The translations under genes and the position numbers were made by a program. This document shows, piece by piece, positions 33,915 to 40,539 of a stretch of 40,539 bases of DNA (positions within the stretch are counted from its first letter, which is position 1; each line of letters opens with the position of its first letter). Where the stretch lies: positions 1 through 40,539 of the forward strand of contig ONLQ01000019.1 of assembly GCA_900318665.1 (NCBI GenBank), written 5' to 3'. The notes under the pieces are model-generated. The model ran no database searches. It was not told where the DNA came from and was given only the letters and a program-made list of their open reading frames with translations. Source of the DNA: an uncultured Bacteroidales bacterium. Lineage in GTDB: Bacteria; Bacteroidota; Bacteroidia; Bacteroidales; P3.

Positions 33915-35261
33915 ATGAGAATAAGGACAACGATTATAGCAACGCTGTTTGCAACGATGATGCAGGCTCAGGGCGTGATTGATATGCACTCGCATATCAT
34001 CACACCTGAGTTTATGTCTGCCCTCGACAAGGAGGGAAGGCTGTTGGACGAGGGCTTTCCTCTTCCGAAGTGGGATGCAGAGGCGCAACTAAAGTGGATG
34101 GACGAAGCGGGTATTCATACATCAGTCTTGACATTAGCGGCTCCTCAGCCGACATCTGCGAAGGTTGTACGTGCCACCAACGAGGCAGCAGCCAAACTGA
34201 AATACGAGCACCCTGACAGATTCCGCTTCTGTGCAGCTCTGCCACTACCCGATGTAGATGCAGCCATCGAGGAAGCCCGCTATGCTCTGGATGTACTGAG
34301 TGCCGACGGTATCAAACTGGCCACTAACGTCAATGGTCAGTATTTGGGTGCCCCAGAACTCGACACCCTCTTCTCGTTCCTCAATGAACGTAAGGCAGTC
34401 GTCATCCTGCATCCACATCGTCCAGACCCCGTTAACAAACAGGTGATGCAGCAGACACCCCTCGCCATGCAGGAATATCTCTCAGAGACCACCCGTGCCG
34501 TGTCGAATATGATCAGTCGTAATGTGCTGGCTCGCTACCCCAACGTCAAGGTGGTAGTGCCGCATTGCGGAGCTTATCTGCCGCTGATGGTGTCGCGCAT
34601 GCAGTCGCTAACTCCCGTGATGCAAGCGAATAAACTCGTGGGCGATATCGACTGGGATGCCAACCTCGCAGCCCTTTACTACGACCTCGCCGGTGCCCAC
34701 TCGCCAGAGGTCATCCGCATGTTGCTCACCATCACCACGCCCGACCATCTGCTCTATGGTTCCGACTATCCCTACGTCGCCCCGCAGGTGCTCACCCAGA
34801 GCCTCCAGCGCATGCAACAGTACCTGACTACAGAGCCAGACCTTGCAGCGTATCGCGAGATGATTCTCCACAAGAATGCCGAATGGCTGTTGGGACTGTC
34901 CTCCGACAAACCGACAGCGAAAAAGCATGAAGATACGATGCTCGTTCGCATTGCCGATATAGAAGTACATCCTGAACACCTCGAAGCCTATCTCACTGCT
35001 GCAACAGAAATTCAGCAGAAGAGCCTCGCCGAAGAGCCCGGTGTGCTCTGTCTCTTTCCAAATCAGATGAAGGAGGACAGCACTCAGATTCGCATCCTCG
35101 AAATCTACGCTTCACAGCAGGCTTATCAGCTCCACATCCAGACCGCCCACTTCCAGAAATACAAGCAGGGCACACTCCACATGGTGAAGTCGCTGAAACT
35201 GCAAGACCTCACACCGCTTGCCACTGAGACGATGAGCAAAATTTTCAAGAGACTTAAATAA
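33915..35261 (+). CDS. Exported amidohydrolase fused to a quinol-monooxygenase-like (ABM) domain
   Basis: The frame opens at 33789, but the ATG at 33915 gives a signal peptide (MRIRTTIIATLFATMMQAQG) and a 448-residue product. Residues about 20-340 are an amidohydrolase-2 TIM barrel. VIDMHSHIITPEF provides metal ligands His25 and His27, and VILHPHRPDP and LLYGSDYPYVAP give further ligands. Residues about 345-448 form an antibiotic-biosynthesis-monooxygenase (YgiN-like) domain: MLVRIADIEVHPEHLEAYL, EEPGVLCLF and HIQTAHFQKYKQGT. Amidohydrolase-2 enzymes often act on aromatic carboxylates and ABM domains on quinols, so an aromatic or quinone substrate in the periplasm is plausible. Confidence 0.88.
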   Translation: MRIRTTIIATLFATMMQAQGVIDMHSHIITPEFMSALDKEGRLLDEGFPLPKWDAEAQLKWMDEAGIHTSVLTLAAPQPTSAKVVRATNEAAAKLKYEHPDRFRFCAALPLPDVDAAIEEARYALDVLSADGIKLATNVNGQYLGAPELDTLFSFLNERKAVVILHPHRPDPVNKQVMQQTPLAMQEYLSETTRAVSNMISRNVLARYPNVKVVVPHCGAYLPLMVSRMQSLTPVMQANKLVGDIDWDANLAALYYDLAGAHSPEVIRMLLTITTPDHLLYGSDYPYVAPQVLTQSLQRMQQYLTTEPDLAAYREMILHKNAEWLLGLSSDKPTAKKHEDTMLVRIADIEVHPEHLEAYLTAATEIQQKSLAEEPGVLCLFPNQMKEDSTQIRILEIYASQQAYQLHIQTAHFQKYKQGTLHMVKSLKLQDLTPLATETMSKIFKRLK

Positions 35262-35271
35262 TACGTAATAT

Positions 35272-36066
35272 ATGAGACATTTTTTACTATTTATGACAGC
35301 TATGCTGCTAACCTGCTGTTCGTCGGACTGCGAGGTGAAGGCAGAGACAAATCAGTATCAGGCCTACATAGCCAAGACGCTAATTGTGTATTACAGCTAC
35401 ACGGGCAACTGCAAGGCGATAGTGAACAGCCTGGCCAGTCAGATTACGGCTGACCAATTGGAGATCCTGCCCGCAGAGAAAGGACTTAGGTATGAGGCGA
35501 ACAACTATGCCTTGGGTACGCAACTGCTGAACGCCATTAAGGCGAATCCAAACGATGCAAGCAGTTATCCTGCCATCGACCCAGTGACTGTCAGTATCGA
35601 TGATTACCAAAATATCATCATCGTGACTCCGCTCTGGTGGAGCCAGATGGCGGCTATTATGCAAACTTTCCTCTTCCAGAACAGATCAAAATTGGCTGGC
35701 AAGACGGTGGCGATGATTGTGTCGAGTCATTCGAGTGGTATCAGCGGCGTAGTGGCAGATGCCCAGCGATTGCTCCCCAACGTCACTTGGGCTGGTGATG
35801 CCTTATGGATTAATGCCAGCAACCATTCCAACCGCAATTCGCTGATTGAGAACTGGCTGCCGACACAGAACTTTCATTCATCAACGACAGGAATCAGCCA
35901 TGTTAAGTCTGACGTAAAAAAGTCAAAGGTCTATACGCTGCAGGGCACTCTCGCTCTGGTAGGACAAAAGGGTATTGTGATTAAAGACGGGAAAAAGTTG
36001 CGATTAAGTGAGAGAAATGAAAATTCATTTTTTATTTCTGAACGTGAGCAAGTTCAACAAAGTTAA
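35272..36066 (+). CDS. Flavodoxin-like lipoprotein with extra C-terminal tail
   Basis: This 264-residue protein begins with a lipoprotein signal (MRHFLLFMTAMLLTCCSS). The flavodoxin domain has the FMN phosphate loop LIVYYSYTGNCKAIV, then IIIVTPLWWSQMAAIMQTFL and AMIVSSHSSGISG. After about residue 205 comes a tail (SKVYTLQGTLALVGQKGIV, IKDGKKLRLS). It resembles the short VYTLQG...KGIVIKDGKK endings of secreted Bacteroidales proteins, possibly a decayed sorting domain. Electron transfer at the membrane is inferred. It lies 10 nt after the amidohydrolase gene. Confidence 0.85.
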   Translation: MRHFLLFMTAMLLTCCSSDCEVKAETNQYQAYIAKTLIVYYSYTGNCKAIVNSLASQITADQLEILPAEKGLRYEANNYALGTQLLNAIKANPNDASSYPAIDPVTVSIDDYQNIIIVTPLWWSQMAAIMQTFLFQNRSKLAGKTVAMIVSSHSSGISGVVADAQRLLPNVTWAGDALWINASNHSNRNSLIENWLPTQNFHSSTTGISHVKSDVKKSKVYTLQGTLALVGQKGIVIKDGKKLRLSERNENSFFISEREQVQQS

Positions 36067-36075
36067 AATTATCAG

Positions 36076-37122
36076 ATGAAAAAAATAGTAACATTTATAA
36101 TAGCAGTAATGACTATGGCGACAATACAAGGTCAGACGATGACCGAAAGACAAAAGGGATTGGCAGCATGTGCCTGCCTGATGGCACAGGGTGATTTGGA
36201 ACGGTTGGAGCCTGCCGTGAAGATGGCACTCGACAACGGCGTGACTATAAATGAGCTGAAGGAGGCTTTTTCACAGCTCTATGCCTACACGGGCTTTCCA
36301 CGCTCGCTGAATGCATTGGGCGTTCTGAATAAGGTATTGGAAAACAAGCAGGAGAATTGGCAGGAAGGCAAGCAGTGGACACGTCCTGAAATATGGGGTG
36401 ACGCAGCAAAGGCTTTGAAGCAGGGTACAGAGGTGCAGACGCAGCTCTCTGGCCGTTCTTTCGATTACAACTTCTGTCCGCAGGATGACTACTATCTGAA
36501 ATCGCACCTCTTCGGTGACATCTTCGCCAGCGACCAACTCTCTGCTGCCGACCGCGAGATAGTGACCGTTGCTGCCCTGAGTGGTCTCGAAGGTGTTGTT
36601 CCACAGTTGGCTGCCCACAAGCAGGGAGCCGTGAACATGGGCAATAGTCAGGAACTGGTTGATGAACTCTGTGCCTGGCTCGACAGCGAGGGGTATACCT
36701 TGCGCAGCAAATGGCCGAAAGGCGAACCGAACCCTTACGGCAAGTATTTCATCGGTCAGAGTTATCTGGCTGACGTTGGCGGTGGTGTTATAAACGTTAC
36801 CTTCGAGCCTCGCTGCCGTAACAACTGGCATATCCACCACAAAGCAGTACAAGTACTCATCTGTGTCAGTGGTCGTGGCTGGTATCAGGAATGGGTACTC
36901 ATCTGTGTCAGTGGTCGTGGCTGGTATCAGGAATGGGGCAAGGATGCCGTCGAGATGACTCCTGGCACAGTCATCGCCATTCCTGCAGAGGTAAAACACT
37001 GGCACGGAGCCGCCAAAGATTCATGGTTCCAACACCTTACTTATCACCGTGATGCTCAGGAAGGAGCCTCGAATGAGTGGATTGAGCCTGTGACTGACGA
37101 AGTGTATAACAAACTGAAATAA
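36076..37122 (+). CDS. Exported carboxymuconolactone decarboxylase-like/cupin protein with an internal duplication
   Basis: This 348-residue protein has a signal peptide (MKKIVTFIIAVMTMATIQGQ), two carboxymuconolactone-decarboxylase-like units and a C-terminal cupin. The first unit shows NELKEAFSQLYAYTGFPRSL and the second DREIVTVAALSGLEGVVPQL. The cupin shows NNWHIHHKAVQVL and TPGTVIAIPAEVKHWHGA with metal-ligand histidines. Residues 260-273 (VLICVSGRGWYQEW) are repeated exactly at 274-287, from a 42-bp tandem duplication in the cupin core. Removing one copy gives the expected cupin spacing, so function may be impaired. It lies 9 nt after the flavodoxin gene. Confidence 0.88.
   Translation: MKKIVTFIIAVMTMATIQGQTMTERQKGLAACACLMAQGDLERLEPAVKMALDNGVTINELKEAFSQLYAYTGFPRSLNALGVLNKVLENKQENWQEGKQWTRPEIWGDAAKALKQGTEVQTQLSGRSFDYNFCPQDDYYLKSHLFGDIFASDQLSAADREIVTVAALSGLEGVVPQLAAHKQGAVNMGNSQELVDELCAWLDSEGYTLRSKWPKGEPNPYGKYFIGQSYLADVGGGVINVTFEPRCRNNWHIHHKAVQVLICVSGRGWYQEWVLICVSGRGWYQEWGKDAVEMTPGTVIAIPAEVKHWHGAAKDSWFQHLTYHRDAQEGASNEWIEPVTDEVYNKLK
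36853..36936 (+). repeat. Exact 42-bp tandem duplication
   Basis: Positions 36853-36894 and 36895-36936 are identical. The unit is 14 codons long and codon-aligned, so the frame is kept and 14 residues are inserted into the first cupin motif region. Confidence 0.97.
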
Positions 37123-37131
37123 AGGAATAAT

Positions 37132-37698
37132 ATGAAACAGAACATCGGACAGAAACTGGCTCTCTATCCCACACCAGCCACGGTTGTAGGAACCATAGGA
37201 GAAGGAGGGAAAGTAAACTGGCTGTTGGTGGCTCACATCGGTATCGTCAGCCACTCGAAAATGCTGCTGAGCATCCATTCTTCACACCATAGCATCAAGG
37301 CCATCAACGAGACCAAACGCCTGTCGGTGAACATAATCGACGAGCAGTTTGTGGCTGCTGCAGACTATACGGGAACAGTAAGCGGGGCAAAAACGGACAA
37401 GTCGGGCGTGCTGCCTTATCATCTGGGCGAGGCTGGTATGCCCGTCATCGAACAATCGCCACTGGTAATGGAGTGCGAGGTCATTGATACATACGAGATT
37501 GACGGCTTTAAGAACTACATCTGCACTATTCTCAATACCTACGTCGAAGAAACAATGCTCGACGAGAAGGGAAAGCCTGACTACACAAAATTGAAACCCG
37601 TGCTTTTCGAGATGCCCACCTATAAATACCTGCGTACAGGCGACATTATTGGTGACTGCGTGAAGATGGGTAAGGCCTATGGTGAAACTTTGAAATAA
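37132..37698 (+). CDS. Flavin reductase-like FMN-binding split-barrel protein
   Basis: This 188-residue cytoplasmic protein fits the flavin reductase/flavoredoxin family: LYPTPATVVGTIGEGGKVNW, a serine/His-rich segment (MLLSIHSSHHSIKAINETKR), LSVNIIDEQFVAAADYTG and SPLVMECEVIDTYEIDGFKN. It probably binds FMN as a dimer and passes electrons from NAD(P)H. No signal peptide is present, unlike the neighbouring exported proteins. It lies 9 nt after the cupin gene. Confidence 0.88.
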   Translation: MKQNIGQKLALYPTPATVVGTIGEGGKVNWLLVAHIGIVSHSKMLLSIHSSHHSIKAINETKRLSVNIIDEQFVAAADYTGTVSGAKTDKSGVLPYHLGEAGMPVIEQSPLVMECEVIDTYEIDGFKNYICTILNTYVEETMLDEKGKPDYTKLKPVLFEMPTYKYLRTGDIIGDCVKMGKAYGETLK

Positions 37699-37711
37699 CT
37701 TAAGCAACAAT

Positions 37712-38746
37712 ATGGAATACGTAAAACTTGGAAACTCAGACCTCAACGTGTCGCGCATTTGCCTCGGCTGCATGGGCTTTGGAGATGCCAGTATCGGACA
37801 GCACTCGTGGACGATTAACGAAGAGCCGACACGGGAAATCATTCGTCGGTCACTCGACCTCGGCGTGAACTTCTTCGACACGGCGATAGCCTATCAGCTG
37901 GGCACTTCGGAGCAGTTCGTGGGCAGGGCGCTGAAGGATATGGCACGCCGCGAAGACGTGGTGGTGTCCACGAAGTTCCTGCCTCGCACAGAGGAGGAAA
38001 TCACGAATGGCATCGATGGTCGGCAGCATGTACTGAGCAACATCGACAGCAGCCTGCAGCACCTCGGCATGGACTATGTGGACTTGTACATCTACCACAT
38101 CTGGGACTACAAGACACCGGCAGAGGAAATTCTGGAGGGCATGAACGAGGCCGTGCGTGCAGGCAAGGCACGGTATATCGGCATCGCCAATGCCTACGCC
38201 TATCAGGTGGCGAAGATGAACGCGATGGCCGAGAAAAACGGCTGGGCGAAATTCATCAGTGTGCAGAACCACTACAACCTGATTATGCGTGAGGAAGAGC
38301 GCGAGATGTTCCCGTTCTGCCGCGAGGAGCGCATTGCCATGACCCCATACAGCGCACTGGCTTCCGGCAAGTTGGCCAAGCGTCCGGGCGAGACTTCGAA
38401 GCGACAGGCCGAAGACTCGTTCATGCACTTCAAGTATGATGCCACCGCTGAGCAGGACAACCGCATCGTGAATCGCGTAGTGGAACTGGCCAATCGCTAT
38501 GATGTGGAGATGACTCAGATTTCCCTTGCCTGGTTGCTGACCAAGGTGGATTCACCCATTGTGGGAGCCACCAAGCTGCACCATATCGAAGGTGCCGTAA
38601 AGTCGCTTGATGTCCATCTGACCGCCGATGACATCCGCTATCTAGAAGAGCCATACGTGCCCCACAACCTCTCAGGTGTGATGGCAGTCAACAAGCCAGC
38701 CATGAGTGAAGAGCCTGTATGGGTAAAGGCAGCAAAGAACAAGTAA
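37712..38746 (+). CDS. Aldo/keto reductase
   Basis: This 344-residue NADPH-dependent oxidoreductase is a TIM barrel. The N-terminal strand is VKLGNSDLNVSRICLGCMGF. Catalytic Asp and Tyr are in VNFFDTAIAYQLGTSEQFVG, Lys in VVVSTKFLPR and His in YVDLYIYHIWDYKTP. The cofactor-binding end reads QISLAWLLTKVDSPIVGATK. It resembles the YajO/Tas-like branch. It is distinct in sequence from the disrupted reductase at the start of the operon, so the two are not recent duplicates. Confidence 0.93.
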   Translation: MEYVKLGNSDLNVSRICLGCMGFGDASIGQHSWTINEEPTREIIRRSLDLGVNFFDTAIAYQLGTSEQFVGRALKDMARREDVVVSTKFLPRTEEEITNGIDGRQHVLSNIDSSLQHLGMDYVDLYIYHIWDYKTPAEEILEGMNEAVRAGKARYIGIANAYAYQVAKMNAMAEKNGWAKFISVQNHYNLIMREEEREMFPFCREERIAMTPYSALASGKLAKRPGETSKRQAEDSFMHFKYDATAEQDNRIVNRVVELANRYDVEMTQISLAWLLTKVDSPIVGATKLHHIEGAVKSLDVHLTADDIRYLEEPYVPHNLSGVMAVNKPAMSEEPVWVKAAKNK

Positions 38747-38758
38747 ATAGAAGACAAT

Positions 38759-39310
38759 ATGAAACTGATTACAGTTATTTGCACGGCATTAATGGCATTC
38801 AGCCTCACGGCCTGTGCGCAGAAACAAGAAAAGAAAGAGATTAAGAAGGTATTAGTAGCTTATTTCTCAGCATCTGGTGTGACCAAGGGAGTAGCTGAGC
38901 AACTGGCAGCAGTGGCAGGTGCTGACTTGCATAAGATCAAGCCTGAATATCCATACACAGATGCAGACCTCGATTTGCGTGACAAACAAAGCCGTTCTTC
39001 AGTAGAAATGAAGGACAAGAATTCTCGTCCTGCCATCACCGATAAGTTGAAGAATATGCAAGACTATGATGTGGTCTATGTTGGTTTCCCCATTTGGTGG
39101 TATACCGCTCCGACCATCATCAACACCTTTATGGAGTCTTACGACTTCAAGGGCAAGACCGTTATTCCTTTCGCCACCTCTGGCGGCAGCAGTATTAAGA
39201 AGGCTTGCGAGGATTTGAAGGCAGCCTATCCTGATATAACATGGAAGGAGGGTAAACTCCTGAACAGGACAAGCAAGAAGGAATTAGAAACTTGGGTGAA
39301 AGGATTGTAA
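38759..39310 (+). CDS. Flavodoxin lipoprotein
   Basis: This 183-residue protein has a lipobox (AFSLTAC, Cys19), so it is probably anchored on the outer face of the inner membrane or in the outer membrane. The flavodoxin fold shows [40 protein letters not shown] and [19 protein letters not shown]. The FMN-stacking tryptophans of the WW motif are present. It is the last gene of the operon, 12 nt after the aldo/keto reductase. Confidence 0.92.
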   Translation: MKLITVICTALMAFSLTACAQKQEKKEIKKVLVAYFSASGVTKGVAEQLAAVAGADLHKIKPEYPYTDADLDLRDKQSRSSVEMKDKNSRPAITDKLKNMQDYDVVYVGFPIWWYTAPTIINTFMESYDFKGKTVIPFATSGGSSIKKACEDLKAAYPDITWKEGKLLNRTSKKELETWVKGL

Positions 39311-39318
39311 GATTGGTA

Positions 39319-39353
39319 ACGTCCGTGTCACGAAAAAAAAATGGCACAGACGT
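39319..39353 (+). terminator. Hairpin after the redox operon
   Basis: ACGTCCGTGTC (39319-39329) pairs with GGCACAGACGT (39343-39353) with one mismatch and one wobble, and a loop rich in A. It has no T-run directly after, so it may be a weak terminator or an RNA-end protecting structure. Confidence 0.45.
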
Positions 39354-39428
39354 ACTATTTTGTTAAATTGTTTAACAAATATCGCTAAGAGCATTCTATG
39401 AATTGATGCGATTTTAGAATCTGCAAAC

Positions 39429-39484
39429 ATCTGCAAATATGGGGTGTAAACAACCCTGAAAATGAGTCTCAGATATTTGCAGAT
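39429..39484. repeat. 12-bp perfect inverted repeat
   Basis: ATCTGCAAATAT (39429-39440) and ATATTTGCAGAT (39473-39484) are perfectly complementary across a 32-nt spacer that can itself fold weakly (GGGT/ACCC). Confidence 0.7.
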
Positions 39485-39669
39485 TTTTGAATGTTTTTTC
39501 CATCACTTCTGACGAAATCTTATGCAGAATGTAATAATAAAACCCGATTAGCAAATGTGTTAATCTACTGACCTATAGGTAATTACATTTAATCTTGATT
39601 AATTCTTACTTACCTGTTAAAATACTCTAACAAAACGATGCAATAGCCTGCGTATCAATTAGTTATAAT

Positions 39670-39707
39670 CCACTTTCCCACGCAAAATCTACTTTCCGAC
39701 GCAGAAT
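39670..39707 (+). repeat. Two tandem copies of a 19-bp unit
   Basis: CCACTTTCCCACGCAAAAT (39670-39688) is followed directly by CTACTTTCCGACGCAGAAT (39689-39707), with three differences. Confidence 0.7.
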
Positions 39708-39799
39708 GTAAAACCTGTAAATATAAGTGACTAATAATCAGCGCTTATACATCCAATTAAGAGGGACAGATACTATGCCGAGGGACGGAGGAGGGACGT

Positions 39800-39862
39800 A
39801 AAATATACAAACATCTGCAAATGAAGCTGCCGTCAAAAATAAAATATACAAATATCTGCAAA
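39800..39862 (+). repeat. Direct repeats of a 22-bp motif (AAAATATACAAA...CTGCAAA)
   Basis: The copies at 39800-39821 and 39841-39862 differ at one base. A diverged inverted copy lies at about 39984-40005, and a partial copy near 39418-39440. Confidence 0.7.
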
Positions 39863-40200
39863 GACGTTTTTCCAGTTCTTTGTATATTCACATTCGTTAA
39901 CACGGATTCTTGCACATTTTTGTATTCGCTGAGAAGCGAGTGAAGTGCGACTTCCAATTTCTGTCCCTTTAGGTACATTTATCTTTGCAGTTCTTTGTAT
40001 ATCTTTGTAATCTGACGAAAAATTGGCGCATTTTATAATTCAAAATTGGCTTGTTAAAAAGTGTTGACACTGTTTTTTGTTCCTTTGTGGCATTTTTCGA
40101 AATCTGTCCCTCGGGGGACACTTTTGTCCCTCCGTGTCCCTCCAGGCTCTTATTCTGTCCCTTCTGCGCAACAAATATATATTATAGCCGGAAGATAAAA

Positions 40201-40246
40201 GGTTTAGTTTAGGTTATGGATATTTATAATGGGAATAAACTAAACC
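40201..40246. repeat. 11-bp perfect inverted repeat
   Basis: GGTTTAGTTTA (40201-40211) and TAAACTAAACC (40236-40246) flank a 24-nt spacer. No T-run follows, and no gene abuts it. Confidence 0.65.
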
Positions 40247-40382
40247 GTACCTTATCCAATTAAACCGAGCTATCCATCTCTCTTTTTTGGACGGCAAATA
40301 TAATTATATCCTCAGAATCTTTCGTGCGCGTGTGCGTATGTATAATAAGGTCTGCCGTATCTGCTTTCGTGAGTCGATGAAA

Positions 40383-40539
40383 TTAGGTTGCAAAGGTAAC
40401 TGTTGTTCCTTCATCTACCCAAGGTGATCCATTGGTATGCCTCAAAATCTCCACACCATACGGGTTGTATTTGGAGCCATAACCTTGTGCTGATGGTCAC
40501 AACACCTTGTGAAGCAACATAATTTCTAATCACTCCCGA
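40383..40539 (-). pseudogene. C-terminal fragment of an unidentified protein, frame disrupted, cut by the window edge
   Basis: From the right edge on the minus strand one frame reads IRNYVASQGVVTIS. After about 40487-40493 a second frame continues AQGYGSKYNPYGVEILRHTN and GSPWVDEGTTVTFAT to a stop at 40383-40385. The join reads naturally if one base is restored, so this appears to be one gene with a one-base lesion. The family is not recognised. Confidence 0.45.

Larger units (their letters stand above)
39354..40382. other. Repeat-rich non-coding region
   Basis: About 1 kb without a convincing gene. It contains several short repeat families, described separately, and a 10-bp palindrome (ACCTATAGGT, 39571-39580). 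A minus-strand open frame of 73 codons (39757-39978) runs across the repeats and shows no domain. Its N-terminal half (MYLKGQKLEVALHSLLSEYK) looks more protein-like than the rest, so it might be a remnant. Confidence 0.5.

Noticed and set aside
32928-39310. Canonical aromatic-degradation (protocatechuate) operon
   Set aside because: The CMD-like units are fused to a cupin and exported, and no ring-cleavage dioxygenase or cycloisomerase is present.
39418-39862. CRISPR array
   Set aside because: Repeats are few, unevenly spaced and in both orientations; there are no spacers of uniform length and no cas genes.
40391-40398. TACCTTTG on the minus strand as a promoter
   Set aside because: It falls inside the coding fragment ending at 40383 (the VTFAT codons) and no gene follows it.

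Overview
The window looks like a chromosomal segment of a member of the order Bacteroidales (Bacteroidota). Four things point there. Promoters follow the Bacteroidota pattern TTTG-N19/20-TAnnTTTG, seen cleanly at 79-109 (-), 6708-6739 (+) and 16957-16987 (+). There is a type IX secretion signature: a sorted secreted protein, a PorP/SprF protein and a PD40/OmpA lipoprotein-like partner. There is a four-subunit Na+-pumping methylmalonyl-CoA decarboxylase operon of the succinate-to-propionate pathway. The isocitrate dehydrogenase is of the eukaryote-like NADP type. The sequence does not let me name a genus.

Positions 1-310 hold a promoter firing out of the left edge. Positions 308-4997 (-) form one tight operon: T9SS-sorted secreted protein, nitroreductase, secreted metallo-beta-lactamase-fold protein, HydF and dihydrofolate reductase. 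Positions 5271-7237 (+) hold a ComEA-like helix-hairpin-helix protein, RimM and a DksA/TraR-family protein. Positions 7455-12302 (+) hold the decarboxylase operon, interrupted by an unusual 23-cysteine lipoprotein gene, followed by icd and a clear terminator. Positions 13780-16895 (-) carry a FAD-dependent dehydrogenase and NadB. A tRNA-Cys with its own promoter and terminator follows at 17006-17076. Positions 17155-20816 (-) carry the PD40/OmpA and PorP/SprF pair plus TsaD. Positions 20979-29967 (+) hold TamB, a LytTR membrane regulator, a phosphodiester glycosidase, a ROK kinase, PhoH and IspE, closed by a terminator.

From about 30 kb the character changes to accessory DNA. First come broken gene remnants, a frameshifted DUF1016/YhcG-type PDDEXK nuclease gene and an excisionase-like HTH gene (all -). 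Next an AraC regulator (-) diverges from a seven-gene redox operon (+, 32928-39310): aldo/keto reductase (frameshifted at its start), secreted amidohydrolase fused to a quinol-monooxygenase-like domain, exported flavodoxin, double carboxymuconolactone-decarboxylase plus cupin protein, flavin reductase, second aldo/keto reductase and flavodoxin lipoprotein. An 18-bp perfect inverted repeat just upstream of the operon promoter is a good operator candidate. The last 1.2 kb is non-coding, rich in short repeats, and ends in a frameshifted C-terminal gene fragment.

The most promising candidate for an under-described system is the AraC-controlled redox operon. I infer that it handles quinones or other electrophiles through flavin and NAD(P)H chemistry at the cell envelope. 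The next most interesting item is the cysteine/histidine-rich envelope module embedded in the sodium-pump operon. Several single-site lesions (an A7 tract at 9458, the AKR start, DUF1016, the right edge, and a 42-bp exact tandem duplication at 36853-36936) may be real decay or assembly errors and should be checked against reads.
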